DNA of 64,000 bases from Marisa cornuarietis (GCA_004794655.1 SMMW01000481.1:1-64000); one strand, 5' to 3'. Positions 41,101 through 47,091 are shown, numbered from the stretch's first letter. Notes: generated from the letters alone by a model not told the origin. Program-made: numbers and translations.

Positions 41101-44100
41101 AAATACTTTCTTCACTGTTGTTATCAGCAGTCAGCTGCTCATCACTCATGTTCTACGAATCTAGTTTTCTCTGTGTTATGTTAGCTAACAGTAACTCTGA
41201 AGATTTCTCGTGACCAACAGTGATGTGACATGTACGAATCGCTGATTTACAAATAATAGATGAAGATTTGTATAGCGCATATTCACACTCATAGAGAGCA
41301 TGCTCTTAGCGCTTAAAAGGAGGAAGAGACATGGACTAAATGGATAGAACATGAGGCACGGAAGAATAAACGACGTCGACAGTACTGACGACAAACAGAA
41401 AACAAAGATAGAAAACACAAACAGGAATCAAGTAACAGGAACAGAGAATATAGTGATTATGCAGAGAAAGGTGGGTAGACAAGTAGCAAGAGGAGAAGGG
41501 GGAGGGTAAGAAGGACGAGCATTGTGTGGACTATGTTAGGAGTAATGCTCAAGGAAGGGGTGCGTTTCCAGTGCAGATTTGAAAGATTCAGTTGTAGGAA
41601 GGTGGCGGATATGGAAAGGAAGAGAGTTCCATTGTTTTGCAGCACAGTAGCCAAAAGTCCTGTGACCATATGTTGTTGTTCTGGTGAGAGGAACAGTTTG
41701 GATACTACCATTTCTGCCGTTACAAATCTTCACAAATTTATTCACTTGGTTGCCAGGGGCTACGTTATCTCTAGAGTTCCACTATTGGTGATGGAGGGGG
41801 AGGAGGAAGTCCATTCGTTACGCTGGGTATAAAATGCTACGATGACTCGAGTTTTACAACGTGTGTGGAAGTGCCGACTATTTAAGATGATAATTTTAAG
41901 GCCAAGTTAAATTAATTATACTTCATATCTTTACTCTTACATATGGTGCGTCCGTAGATGACCACTCTGTGGACTGATGCCTTTCTTTGCAGATCAAAGG
42001 TCATGTTAGCCTTATATCCTGTGTGAGGGATGTCACGAGTGTTAGCGCAGTTTGTTGTTGTCTGAACTGTGTCGATGTTTCCATTTATAGCAAGTTGACA
42101 GATAGAATTCATGCCATCTTCAGCATAAACTGAGCTTTGTGTACACCGTGCATCTCGAGCGATATTCACTGTAACATAAAGAACACTTCATCAGAAAAAC
42201 TGCACGACATTAACACAAGTCTTAGATTCATCAGAAGTAAATAGTTTGTAAAATCACTGCAATTATTGAAAACTCTCAAAAAACAGATTAGAACTAACCG
42301 TAAATCAGAATTTTTTATGGCAGATTCGTTTAAAGTGAATTTGTAGTTTCATGTATTATTCAAAACAGTACAAAAACAACCAAACCAGATAAAAAAAATT
42401 GTTCAACATTCACCCTGAAAGAAAATAGGTTAATTAATTGTTTGGTTTATTGGATCTCACATCGACAGACCTGCAACAAAATTCATCTCTGCAGACGATT
42501 TAAAATACTGTGTAGTGACCGGTGAGTACCTACAAGTGTTACGAGGCTGATGTAGGATTAATAACTTGACGCTTGCAATGTTTATCGCTAAAAAAAACAG
42601 TGACTTTTCCTACAGTATATTTTTTAAACAAAAGCTGAGACACCTTCAAGATATAAAAACTGTCTCACCATATTCTGTTAAAGAGTGTTTTTAGCTTACA
42701 GACCTACGTGGTGTCTGATGACACTCATGAAGCACCCACTGACCGTATCGATACCAGGGTCATGCAACCCCTTTCCTAAGTCCATCCAGTTGTGGAATGG
42801 AACCTGAATCCTTAAAGAGTAGGGGAAGGTAAGGATGGGAACCATGCTCACAAAATGCTGGCCTTATAGTAAGCGAGGTCTGTAAGCTTCTCTCCCTTAC
42901 TCCCTTACACCCTAAGATCACAGTGTCGTGAAGACGAGTAAATAGTTAGGGAAGGTTACGTCGTGGGCACCTGGACACGCAGGAGAACAGACTTGACTGT
43001 ATCTACTCTACCTGCTATCTCTGGCCACGAACCAGGGGCAAAGGCTGACCGTTGCGCGCTCCAAAACAACAAGGTCTAGTCACTCTAGTGTTTACACAAG
43101 AACGTCTAGTGTATTGCAGCCGGCGTGTGAATAGGAGGCACTACTTTGTGGCGCTTTGTCCTCCTCTTGCCTTACAGGCTGTAGCCGGGGGAGAGGGGGT
43201 ATACGCCATTGTGAATAAGAATAATCACGTGACAGGGTGTTTTTTAACCAAAGCCTAAAGACTTTTCTAATCGCGTTATGTGCCATTTTGTGATTTGTTC
43301 TCCCAATGCTTATTGCCCAACGGCCATTTTTGTATTAATACGATGGTAGCTGAAGTTGTTTGAACAACGTATGGCTCTGTTGATAATAGTGGACGTTAAT
43401 AGCGACTCTCGTCGTTGGAGATCAAGTCGTCTTTTGAGCCTGGAGGGATTTGGCTTTCCGTGTTTCAAGGATATCGTAGCTATGACTGAAGCGACTACGT
43501 TTGGGTTGAAATGTCAGGTGACCCATTACACAAGCAGTCTCTTTTAAAATGTACTTATTTTATGTGATTTCTGCTGAAAGTCGTAATATAGGTTAAGCGG
43601 CCGGCCATATCCAGTCTATTTTAAAATGTACTTAATATTCTCAACAAGCAACTTTTGCAAAATTGTCGCAGTAGAGCACAAACTACCGGCCGTAAGTCAC
43701 AGATTTGTAGCAGTAGCTAAGCTTCATGTCAGAGACATCATCGTCGGAGAAATCCTGTGTTATTGATCCTGTTCCTACGACCATATTCTTGAAATATCTT
43801 CACCTATTGATTCCGGTTATTACCAAGATCATTAATCACTCCTTGTCAATGGACTCTTATCCTCCTTCTTTCAAACATGCCACGGGCACTCCAGTATTAA
43901 AGAAGCCTAACCTAGACCCTTATGAGTTGAAGAACTACCACCCTGTCTCCAACCTCTATTTTCTATCTGAAGAAAGTCCTCCTTCACCACCTGCTACAAG
44001 ATCTGCGCTATGGAAGCATACTTTATTAATAACAATAAACTGCTTAATATCTTTCACTAAGAAATCACCCCACTTACCCAGCCTGGCAATCATTGTGTTG

Positions 44101-44340
44101 CACAGCGCTCTCCATGGAAAATTGTGATTTACCACATCGTGTTGTTCCAGTATTTTACTTTAATGCGTCATCATAATAACACTAGTGAACAAGACTTCAA
44201 AAAAATCTTGCAAGAAAATTTATCCTGTAATACTGATAATACTCACACCAATACTCCCGCGTCTGTGCAGCAGTTAAGGGTAAGATTTCAATAAGCATAC
44301 ACAGTGCCACAATCCACCTCCAGACACGACCTGCAATCAT
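19352..44340 (-). CDS. MEGF-like secreted or membrane protein: F5/8C (fucolectin-like) domain plus EGF modules, partial gene
   Basis: Seven minus-strand exons join in one frame: 44247-44340, 41941-42168, 40484-40675, 37696-37806, 26172-26306, 20124-20231 and 19352-19480 (332 complete codons so far, all junctions phase 1, all GT/AG). Residues 1-25 form a signal peptide, 32-171 an F5/8C/fucolectin-type galactose-binding domain, and 172-332 four cysteine-rich EGF-like modules in the order A-B-A-B. Proteins of this layout are abundant in molluscs and are usually annotated as MEGF10-like; the family includes phagocytic and adhesion receptors, but ligand and function here are unknown. No stop codon, transmembrane segment or cytoplasmic tail is in view, so the gene probably continues left of the satellite. 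I saw no convincing promoter near 44.4 kb. Confidence 0.8.
19482..19740 (-). repeat. Intronic sequence upstream of exon 7, homologous to that upstream of exon 5
   Basis: The stretch AACAGAAGTTGACTAAAGC, then GCATTCAACAGGCACACG, TAGGAAAGAAGTCAGGT and GATGAACGTTG at 19553-19680 has a diverged counterpart in the same order at about 26408-26640. Both lie a short distance upstream (minus-strand sense) of a type-B EGF exon. The gap between GGAAAGAAG and the preceding block is larger in the 26-kb copy. Confidence 0.7.
20124..20231 (-). CDS. Exon 6: EGF-like module, type A
   Basis: Acceptor AATTTTTCAG, 108 nucleotides, donor GTACTT (weaker than the others). It encodes 36 residues starting CVDGYWAAPVRGENC and ending NNTNGTCLSG. 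Compared with exon 4 it has a short insertion (APVR) between YW and GENC. The minisatellite at 20278-20712 starts about 45 bases upstream of its acceptor. Confidence 0.82.
20278..20712. repeat. Minisatellite of TGTGATACACAC-type units
   Basis: About 430 bases of alternating GATACACACTGT, GATACACACCACACTGC and GATACACACTACACTGT units. The unit mixes 12-bp and 18-bp subperiods. Minus-strand open frames rich in Tyr, Val, Cys and Ser are a by-product of the repeat. Confidence 0.93.
20713..21226. other. No recognised gene
   Basis: Intronic sequence between two minisatellites; no open frame with a recognisable domain and no repeat visible by eye. Confidence 0.5.
21227..21722. repeat. 40/41-bp minisatellite, about 12 copies
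   Basis: Units of GTGCCCTACGACCAGGAGTA followed by TATTGTCGTCAGTGAGCTGT. A one-base variant (GGAAGTA for GGAGTA) makes some units 41 bp, and the right-hand units share ATCGTCGTC. Copies near both edges are diverged. Short open frames in it are repeat artefacts. Confidence 0.93.
21723..22185. other. No recognised gene
   Basis: Intronic sequence with loosely repeated phrases (GATTATTGGT, TGTATCTTGAT) but no coding signal that I can support. Confidence 0.5.
22186..22656 (-). mobile_element. RTE-like LINE fragment, 3' part of reverse transcriptase
   Basis: Minus-strand frame reads LQDLTNRLTDSSNAYGMETS, then KVMINGNG, VSSFKYVGATLSKDGSS, VPILLYGCDTWTLLADRER and FENKCLRRLLRISYKEHKTN. These are the thumb and post-RT segments of RTE-related endonuclease/reverse transcriptase LINEs, which start just after the catalytic YxDD motif. 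About 16 residues usually found before the VVPILLYG stretch are missing (the text goes from SHKI to TLVVPIL), so it is internally deleted as well as truncated. Confidence 0.8.
22660..24226 (-). mobile_element. Jockey/CR1-type LINE fragment: endonuclease and start of reverse transcriptase
   Basis: Minus strand. Frame 24224-24006 begins an EEP endonuclease (LRIGHLNINSALNKI, FALSEARV). After a frame break, 23931-23023 continues with LLGDFNIDRLKP, SQTLIDHIYIS and CSDHFPVCLTW, the endonuclease active-site region, then the linker to RT. From 23022 to 22665 the RT region is frameshifted, but VDFAKAFDVIDHNLLIRKL (RT motif A) is readable near 22690-22745. The element is decayed, with at least two frame disruptions, and stops abruptly at 22660 against the RTE-like fragment. 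It lies in the intron between MEGF exons 5 and 6. Confidence 0.85.
24270..24420 (+). mobile_element. LINE ORF2 C-terminal zinc-motif fragment
   Basis: A plus-strand stretch encodes PECLNCPFCPDTAETEKHLL followed by LVCAKYMNLC, the C-x2-C-x8-H-x4-C type motif at the end of many LINE ORF2 proteins. Stops lie upstream in this frame. Only about 45 residues remain and it is oriented opposite to the neighbouring LINE. Confidence 0.7.
24421..25130. other. No recognised gene
   Basis: AT-rich intronic sequence with A-rich runs near 24661-24712. Nothing coding can be supported. Confidence 0.5.
25131..25209. repeat. (GACT)n microsatellite
   Basis: About 20 perfect GACT tetranucleotides. Confidence 0.97.
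25463..25540. repeat. (CA)n microsatellite with interruptions
   Basis: Three CA runs separated by extra A bases. Confidence 0.97.
25541..26053. other. No recognised gene
   Basis: Intronic sequence downstream of exon 5 of the minus-strand gene. No domain or repeat recognised. Confidence 0.5.
26054..26133. repeat. (GT)n/(GC)n microsatellite just downstream of exon 5
   Basis: About 27 GT dinucleotides pass into CG/GC dinucleotides and GTGTGC. On the gene's strand it is a (CA)n tract starting about 36 bases after the exon 5 donor. Confidence 0.97.
26172..26306 (-). CDS. Exon 5: EGF-like module, type B
   Basis: Acceptor TCTCGTGAACAG, 135 nucleotides, donor GTAAGA. It encodes 45 residues with eight cysteines, starting CNMWYWRHNCTESCGLGC and ending with CQCRPHWEPPLLC. 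It is close in pattern to exon 7. A (CA)n tract (minus-strand sense) begins about 36 bases downstream of the donor. Confidence 0.85.
26308..26660 (-). repeat. Intronic sequence upstream of exon 5, homologous to that upstream of exon 7
   Basis: Counterpart of 19482-19740. It contains an extra internal tandem duplication: the phrase beginning GGAGGAAGACAACGT or GAGGAAGGAAGACAACGTTG, with GAGGAAAGTATTGTGTGATT after it, occurs twice (about 26482-26574). Confidence 0.7.
26661..27212. other. No recognised gene
   Basis: AT-rich intronic sequence; nothing recognised. Confidence 0.5.
27213..27502. repeat. 26-bp minisatellite, left part
   Basis: About eleven copies of GGTATTGTTGCTATGTGAGA plus GAGACT (26-28 bp, GA number varies). 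The array stops at the poly-T of the LINE and resumes at 34323, so it was one array split by the insertion. Confidence 0.95.
27490..27502. other. Target-site duplication of the L1-like LINE, left copy
   Basis: GAGACTGGTATTG lies directly before the poly-T and the same 13 bases follow the other end of the element at 34323-34335. The target is itself a repeat, so part of the match could be coincidental phase agreement. Confidence 0.8.
27522..28369 (-). other. 3' UTR of the L1-like LINE
   Basis: About 850 bases between the ORF2 stop and the poly(A). AT-rich, with a second T run near 28346-28358. No open frame of note. Confidence 0.75.
28370..30705 (-). CDS. L1-like ORF2, 3' part: reverse transcriptase and C-terminal zinc motif
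   Basis: The frame is continuous from about 30705 (first ATG at 30601) to the stop at 28370. Visible RT motifs are IPKGD and NWRPITLLNVVYKI, LLSLDFEKAFDSVDW (motif A), RGCRQGDPISPYLFILC (motif B) and QFADDTQIFLKG (FADD, motif C). Near the end LCTFCNQEKETIEHLFLKC is the C-x2-C-x8-H-x4-C motif of L1-type ORF2. It is the direct continuation of the endonuclease frame after one lost base, so this copy cannot make full-length ORF2 as sequenced. Confidence 0.9.
30649..32154 (-). CDS. L1-like ORF2, 5' part: AP-type endonuclease and linker
   Basis: A 501-residue frame from ATG at 32154. IASLNCQGLGDARKRRDVL opens the EEP endonuclease; FLQDTHF holds the catalytic acidic residue, LANIYGPN, LAGDWNLVLRP, SRLDFFLV and GYRTDHSIITLNL follow in the expected order (to about residue 240). 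The remainder is a charged linker rich in Lys and Glu leading to RT (ARWVADGEKPSKYFCRLE). The endonuclease nicks target DNA to prime reverse transcription. The frame is lost at a run of T bases at 30706-30710, just before RT. Confidence 0.9.
   Translation of the reverse strand: MYPLNPESLTIASLNCQGLGDARKRRDVLHFLRGKNYSIYFLQDTHFDQRIEQQVRVEWGYECYFASNNTSSRGVAILFNNNFEFKVKKVHKDICGNYIIITVKIENRDILLANIYGPNKDNPTFYKELEKYITESKIPHCILAGDWNLVLRPCLDYYNYKHINNPRSQAEVLSLMDKLELSDVWRELNPDCKKYTWRRSTPTQLSRLDFFLVNEALIDWVASADILSGYRTDHSIITLNLKLTKNEKNRTFWKFNCSLLHDTVYVNEVNKLIDETIAQYAIPVYIKEKLNQIPYDQIQFTISDQTFLEVLLMLIRGKTIAYATMKKKATSVRERILEENINQLESKLENPEDEKENLSKLKEELTRIRDKRMEGVLIRARARWVADGEKPSKYFCRLENRHYVNKHIAKLVLDDGSVITDDLQIINETKRYYEDLYKQKQATDTEITTLAKKIPKLHRQEAEKLEGEINLVEATNALKNMEKVQGRTAFRLNFLNSFGKK
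32155..33127 (-). other. Inter-ORF spacer of the L1-like LINE
   Basis: About 970 bases between ORF1 and ORF2, unusually long for L1-type elements. It contains a 20-base A run near 32488 and an A/AAAC-rich tract at 33007-33050. Short open frames in it show no domain. Confidence 0.7.
33128..34102 (-). CDS. L1-like ORF1 protein (coiled coil, RRM-like, C-terminal domain)
   Basis: A 324-residue frame from ATG at 34102. The first 70 residues are basic and low in structure. About 95-170 is a heptad-rich coiled coil (LGEIINSLDKLVQDVDEL, LRQENDSIKKELEQSRAEN). Residues about 170-250 contain RRNNVRIFGVPE, the signature start of the L1 ORF1 RRM-like domain, and VVHRLGKK. The rest (ARFLSRKVTEMVIQNRRKLK, then a segment with ITEDLT and RYALLARARD) matches the C-terminal domain. 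Such proteins trimerise and bind the element's RNA. The frame is intact. It is followed by a spacer of about 970 bases before ORF2. Confidence 0.88.
   Translation of the reverse strand: MVKDNKGKKPAKIQPVQRGLNQSAGSTTPVADLGGRERHPLSQPRRSQRNQSTPSICDIFPVTGKMASAAVAVSALQASVSTRESVEGDISLSDVWRRLGEIINSLDKLVQDVDELKEVVFELRQENDSIKKELEQSRAENCELKRVVEEAKLQATTAQSRTDSLEQFTRRNNVRIFGVPEADKETTETCQAQVLKILNNKLGLDQIRPNDIEVVHRLGKKTSRSNEGETKPRPVIARFLSRKVTEMVIQNRRKLKGTRIIITEDLTKQRYALLARARDHPSVTDVWSKNGKILVKSSTDHRIREIQSLTDLMSLPSTSSSGVS
34323..34630. repeat. 26-bp minisatellite, right part
   Basis: Continuation of the array at 27213-27502, about twelve copies with more ATTATT variants. The first 13 bases are the right copy of the LINE target-site duplication. 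Confidence 0.95.
34631..37695. other. 3-kb intronic stretch without a recognised gene
   Basis: Scanned on both strands. It holds one small plus-strand frame (35173-35424, listed apart), a 9-base G run near 36509, a C run near 36693-36702 and otherwise mixed sequence. No RT, transposase or EGF module was recognised. Confidence 0.5.
35173..35424 (+). CDS. Small open frame with signal-peptide-like start, doubtful
   Basis: An 83-codon frame from ATG at 35173. The first 20 residues are hydrophobic and cysteine-rich (ILVCCCCVLSLTG) like a signal peptide; the rest is basic and carries two more cysteines with no domain I recognise. It runs opposite to the MEGF-like gene, inside its intron. No promoter or splice context supports it, and an 83-codon frame is not rare by chance. 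Treat as hypothetical. Confidence 0.18.
   Translation: MDIPAILVCCCCVLSLTGVQSSFRPTSRHSVCRREALERALFSDKSCHRTYWYSSRGLWFYYQHSTERTFAELGGRRLRNFLT
37696..37806 (-). CDS. Exon 4: EGF-like module, type A
   Basis: Acceptor TTTTTTTCAG, 111 nucleotides, donor GTAACT. It encodes 37 residues with six cysteines, starting CQAAYWGENC and ending YNGTCVNG. This is the MEGF-type pattern C-x(3)-YWGENC-x(3)-C, ending just after the fifth or sixth cysteine so that the module completes in the next exon. Type A matches exon 6. Confidence 0.85.
38025..38055 (-). mobile_element. Short LINE 3' UTR scrap
   Basis: GTGTGGACTGTGTTAGGAGT followed by AATGCT here matches, with one change, 41524-41550 in the LINE fragment at 41245-41745. 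Confidence 0.5.
38056..39050 (-). pseudogene. Decayed, intronless run of MEGF-type EGF modules
   Basis: The minus strand holds successive EGF modules in several frames. 38869-38525 is the longest open piece: VHGVCTTGCVPGYQSLNCNE, GVGCSNTCGSC, CGASSGDCLGSCSAGF and YGAGCKETCGNC, then a stop. Further down, ECPTDCMSRYQGSYCND and CNDTCDTC end in a stop near 38287, and GSFGLDCNKTCGNC lies near 38170. Upstream, 38880-39020 reads YGVNCVKRCG and VCEQDCTAGY with stops between. Modules follow each other with no intron, unlike the one-module-per-exon host gene. Frameshifts, stops and lack of an ATG make it a pseudogene. It may be a retrocopy or a dead exon cluster of a related MEGF gene. Confidence 0.75.
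39395..39763 (-). CDS. Unrecognised 121-codon open frame, doubtful
   Basis: A minus-strand frame with ATG near 39760 encodes a hydrophobic N-terminal third (LLLVMSFSLRASMLFVYLPL), then a mixed region. I recognise no family and see no convincing splice sites in phase with the MEGF-like gene, in whose intron it lies. Probably a chance frame. Confidence 0.15.
   Translation of the reverse strand: MMETLLLVMSFSLRASMLFVYLPLGILTSYTTHLLEMYKGRVSRTPRLIARCLMNYMKYSGFQVAYLKNKNAGFSPSPSDLLGGLLYRNLLVCFWYFEDHRPILPHLHHSSNLVLVVQVCLP
40172..40270. repeat. Short tandem repeat of CACAATGATC-type units
   Basis: About nine diverged copies of an 11-bp motif (CCACAATGATC, CCACAATGGAC, CCACGATGATC). Confidence 0.85.
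40484..40675 (-). CDS. Exon 3: second half of F5/8C (fucolectin-like) domain
   Basis: Acceptor TATTTTTACAG, 192 nucleotides, donor GTAAGT. It encodes 64 residues with RLSDVRVFLDG, the stretch VGRIILLESQRR and the ending LLNICELQVFG, which matches the final strand of F5/8C domains (x-L-x-[IL]-C-E-[LV]-x-V-[FY]-G). Exons 2 and 3 together give about 140 residues, the normal size of a complete domain, so it is not truncated. Confidence 0.85.
41026..41071. repeat. (ATC)n microsatellite
   Basis: ATC repeats broken by two ATCA steps. Confidence 0.93.
41245..41745 (-). mobile_element. L2/CR1-like LINE, 3' end with ORF2 C-terminus
   Basis: The minus-strand frame 41745-41536 encodes TVPLTRTTTYGHRTFGYCAA then KQWNSLPFHIRHLP and ESFKSALETHPF, the standard last 60 residues of L2/CR1-type ORF2. 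A 3' UTR follows and ends in GAGTGTGAATATGCGCTATAC and AAATCTTCATCTATT. Positions 41268-41461 are close to 45480-45665, with most bases shared. This is a 5'-truncated copy in the intron between MEGF exons 2 and 3. Confidence 0.85.
41941..42168 (-). CDS. Exon 2: first half of F5/8C (fucolectin-like) domain
   Basis: Acceptor TTTATGTTACAG, 228 nucleotides, donor GTAAGA. It encodes 76 residues starting NIARDARCTQSS, the usual opening of F5/8C and fucolectin domains (N-[IL]-A-x-x-x-x-x-x-QSS), followed by AINGN-D and a hydrophobic strand NMTFDLQ, then VHRVVIYGRT. Cysteines at CTQSS, SICQL and TTNC are present. In this family the domain binds sugars or phospholipids outside the cell. Confidence 0.85.
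42169..43700. other. No recognised gene
   Basis: Intron 1 of the MEGF-like gene. I see A-rich segments (42370-42410), mixed sequence and a plus-strand frame at 43052-43258 with no recognisable domain. Confidence 0.5.
43726..44130 (+). mobile_element. L2/CR1-like LINE fragment, early reverse transcriptase
   Basis: The plus-strand frame encodes SCVIDPVPTTIFLKYLHLLI, then PVITKIINHSLS, SFKHATGTPVLKKPNLDPYE and LKNYHPVSNLYFLS, the segment of L2/CR1 ORF2 from the IDPVPT motif to NYRPVSNLPFLS. After about 43975 the reading shifts frame and decays. It is a short internal piece ending near exon 1 of the MEGF-like gene, in opposite orientation. Confidence 0.85.
44247..44340 (-). CDS. Exon 1: signal peptide of the MEGF-like gene
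   Basis: ATG at 44338-44340 opens a short basic start, a hydrophobic core (IVALCMLIEIL) and a small-residue cleavage region (LTAAQ), a good signal peptide of about 22-25 residues. The upstream in-frame stretch has no ATG, so this ATG is the chosen start. The exon ends TATTGGT before a strong donor GTGAGT, leaving one base of a split codon that is completed by TG of the next exon. Confidence 0.8.
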
Positions 44341-44392
44341 AATGAGGTCAGATCTGTCTTTACTCTTCCTGGTCAGATAGCGCAACAATCAT

Positions 44393-45090
44393 AGGTTATT
44401 CCAAAGCATATATATATATATGACACTGTGACAAACGTTCGTCCCGTAAAACGGGCCATGGTGGGTGGAGGTAAAATTAATTTTAATATTCTTATTTGTA
44501 TGTGACATGAAGTGTCTATAAATGTAGTTTAAAAAATAACTGTGCATCTAGTTCCTAGGCGATTACATTTTTAGTGACATCCAGGTTTCTGATGGGCGTT
44601 ATGTGAGGACAAAAAAGTACAGCAATTACTCAGTATTCTCACAACTCCCATCAGACCTATGATCGGAAAGGTTTACAAAAGTGAAGTATTCTACTGTGTG
44701 CGTTAATGTATGGATGGATAAGATTTGATTGACATGGTGTTTCTAAAATTGTTTATGTACCACACAGTACATGAAGAAAACATCAGATATAAACAAAACA
44801 ATTAAAGTGTAACAGAAGGACATGATTTTATTAACAATCAACCTAACCACTTTCAAGCGAAAACAGAGCTGAAGATTATTTTGTGGCAGTGAGACCGGAC
44901 AATGTACACCGCACAGCTGAGTATACTGCCACCTGTGGGCAAATGTACATTTCCACATCTGAGAGCAACTAAAGACACAACAGTTTATAAAACTGCAGCA
45001 ATCAGCAAGGCAATAATAGACAAAACCACTAACTCTTCTGACATTCAACAGCAGTGAGTTAAAGCGTTGATGCTACCCGTGAAAACTTCA
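44393..45090. other. Upstream region of the MEGF-like gene, no promoter recognised
   Basis: This is where the minus-strand gene's promoter and 5' UTR should be. A TATATATATATA run lies at 44409-44421, 70-80 bases above the start codon, which could act as a TATA-like site but is also a common simple repeat. A minus-strand frame (45048-44743) shows no domain. Confidence 0.35.
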
Positions 45091-45097
45091 GAAGACT

Positions 45098-45463
45098 ATG
45101 AAAGGGGAAGGAGGCGATATTCTACCACCTCCGCCCTCCGATATGACATTCGACATACCACAGCGTTTTAGTCATCTGGTCCTGTTCGATTCGTTTGATG
45201 AACAGCGTGACAACCCCAGCGACCGTATCATTATCATGGGAGACGATACAGTTGTGCGAGGACTAGAGAGAAGCGATGTTTGGTTGGCCGATGGGACATT
45301 CAAAAAGGTGCCATCAATCTTCTTTCAGCTTTATTCTATCCATTTTGAGCAGAGCAGTGGCATCAATACAGCAGCTCTTTACTGTCTACTGCCCAACAAG
45401 ACAGAGGCCACATGCACACGTTTGCTCGACTACGTCAATCGTCTACTGCCACATTTACAATAA
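45098..45463 (+). mobile_element. MULE-type transposase fragment
   Basis: A 121-codon plus-strand frame contains WLADGTFKKVPSIFFQLYSI and ALYCLLPNKTEATCTRLLDY. This pair (D-G-T-F-K-x-V-P-x-x-F-x-Q-L-Y and the later LLPNKTEATYxRL) is the signature of Mutator-like element transposases and of related domesticated proteins in animals; the first aspartate is a DDE catalytic residue. The frame breaks off at an (AAT)n tract where a LINE tail begins, so the later catalytic residues are missing. Remnant rather than gene. Confidence 0.72.
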
Positions 45464-45680
45464 TAATAATAATAATAAAGATTTTTATAGCGCATATTCA
45501 CACTCATAGAGAGCATGCTCTTAGCCCTTAAAACGAGGAAGAGACATGGACTACATGGATAAAACACGAGGGACGGAAGAATAAACAACAGTACTGACGA
45601 CAAAGAGAAAACAAAGATAGAAAACACAAAAGGCACCAAGTAACAGGAACAGAGAATATAGTGATTCCGCAGAGAAAGAC
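45464..45680 (-). mobile_element. L2/CR1-like LINE 3' UTR copy with (ATT)n tail
   Basis: On the minus strand the sequence ends GAGTGTGAATATGCGCTATA then AAAATCTT and (ATT)n (45464-45478). Nearly the same bases occur at 41268-41461, apart from short indels, so both are copies of one LINE family. No coding part is left. Confidence 0.85.
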
Positions 45681-45689
45681 AACAACATC

Positions 45690-46235
45690 AAGATGGCGGC
45701 CGCTCGATATACACGAGAGAGTTTCTACTCTGATTGAGATCTTCCGACCATCCTCTCTTCTTTTCGAACCTTCCACACGAAATGATTTCAACGGTGCGGC
45801 CTAAGAGGAGGAGAGGTAGGAGAGGAGGTACACAGCGCAGACAGCGGAGATATGGACTGGATAACAAGCAGCGACTGCCACCATCACCGTCTGTGCTACT
45901 CGACAACATACAGTCACTGCGCAACAAGGTGGACGAGTTGGAGGCGGATGTCTTGTGTATGAAGGAGTATCGCCAGACCTGTCTGCTTGATTGCACCCAA
46001 ACGACTCAGGGCACATTCAGCACTCTGGAAACTTTCTAACATCGTCCCTCTCCCTAAAAAAAACCTAATCCTAGCCAACGCAATGATTTTCAGCCACTAG
46101 CTCTAACCTCCCTCGTCATGAAAACTCTTGACAAAAATTGTCAAAACTCTCAACTTAACATCTGCAGAGAGTAAACTGGATCTACTGCAATTGGCTTACA
46201 GGAAGGGGAGGGGTGAAGACACTATACGCCTTCAG
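45690..46235 (+). mobile_element. Internally deleted L2-like LINE: endonuclease start joined to reverse transcriptase
   Basis: The plus strand reads KRRRGRRGG, then LPPSPSVLLDNIQSLRNKVD and ELEADVLCMKEYRQTCLL, the N-terminal start of an L2/Rex-type endonuclease ORF. At about 45990 it passes directly into ALWKLSNIVPLPKKN, then KTLTKIVKTLNLTSAE-like and LDLLQLAYRKGRGEDT, which belong to reverse transcriptase several hundred codons later. Frameshifts and stops occur in the RT part. An internal deletion of the endonuclease body is inferred. Confidence 0.75.
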
Positions 46236-47042
46236 TCCGGGCCAACGATATCTTACTCGGCCCCCAACTAATTCCTGAAAATCCTTAAGTTCATACGAGT
46301 ACTCACACCAATACATTAAGTTACATCTTAAGCTACCATAGCCAAAACTTGTAACCAAAAATTGAAAGCACACACGGTAACAATCAATCAATCAATCAAG
46401 AAAACTTAATTCATACCTTAGTCGAACTGACCCTAGTCGAATCGACCGGCAACCAAGGAGACCGTTAGTCAACAAAAACATCCATCTCATCTGTCCATTT
46501 TATAAGTAAAAAGGCAGAAAGTCACAGATAATCCAGCACACAGAGAGGAATTAAAGGAAGATGTAGATCCAAAAGTTGCTGATAAAATCAGAACAGATCG
46601 TAAACAAAACAGAAAAACACGGAGCGAACTGACTGTTAGGCGAGGGGACATCACATGGCGAACCCGTACAGGTGCATACCTTACACAAGTCAAACTACAA
46701 ACGGGTAAATGTTGACTTATTGGGGGCCTACGACGCCATTGAAGACAGAACATTCAATCTAACTGCTGTCGCCATCGCCTGTCAAGTTCCAAATCTAACA
46801 GCGAAGGCGATGCTGGTGCTCAGCTGCCAAAGTCTTGTCAAACGAACGACTTCATCTGCTGGTAGAAACCATAACAGTTAACAGCAACAGAAGACAGAGT
46901 CAGTGGAATGTGTCAGAAAACTTACCAGCCTGAGACTCCATGATGTGAGTGAAGAAAATGGCGGTGCTGCTCTACACTAGGTGGCGCTCTTGTGGCGGTC
47001 GTCTGCTGACAGGCCGGAAGTTGATGGGTTGTCTTATCACTG
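46236..47042. other. No recognised gene
   Basis: Mixed sequence with a short (CAAT)n run near 46381-46398. Open frames are short and show no domain. Confidence 0.5.
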
Positions 47043-47091
47043 GAACACTCACAGCACCAACAATTATTATGAATAATAATAATAATAATAA
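47043..47091 (-). mobile_element. Tail and target-site duplication of a short LINE copy (left half, split by the Gypsy element)
   Basis: 47043-47065 (starting GAACACTCACAG and ending CCAACAATT) is repeated with two mismatches at 60515-60537. Between it and the LTR is an (AAT)n tract, the (ATT)n tail of a minus-strand LINE 3' end whose body is at 60433-60514. The Gypsy element sits inside that tail. Confidence 0.75.

Noticed and set aside
44386..44388. Earlier start for the signal-peptide exon
   Set aside because: The upstream codon is TTG, not ATG; the first in-frame ATG is 44338-44340 and gives a standard signal peptide.
44743..45048. 101-codon cysteine-rich minus-strand frame upstream of exon 1
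   Set aside because: No EGF spacing, no splice donor in the right phase to exon 1, and likely chance.
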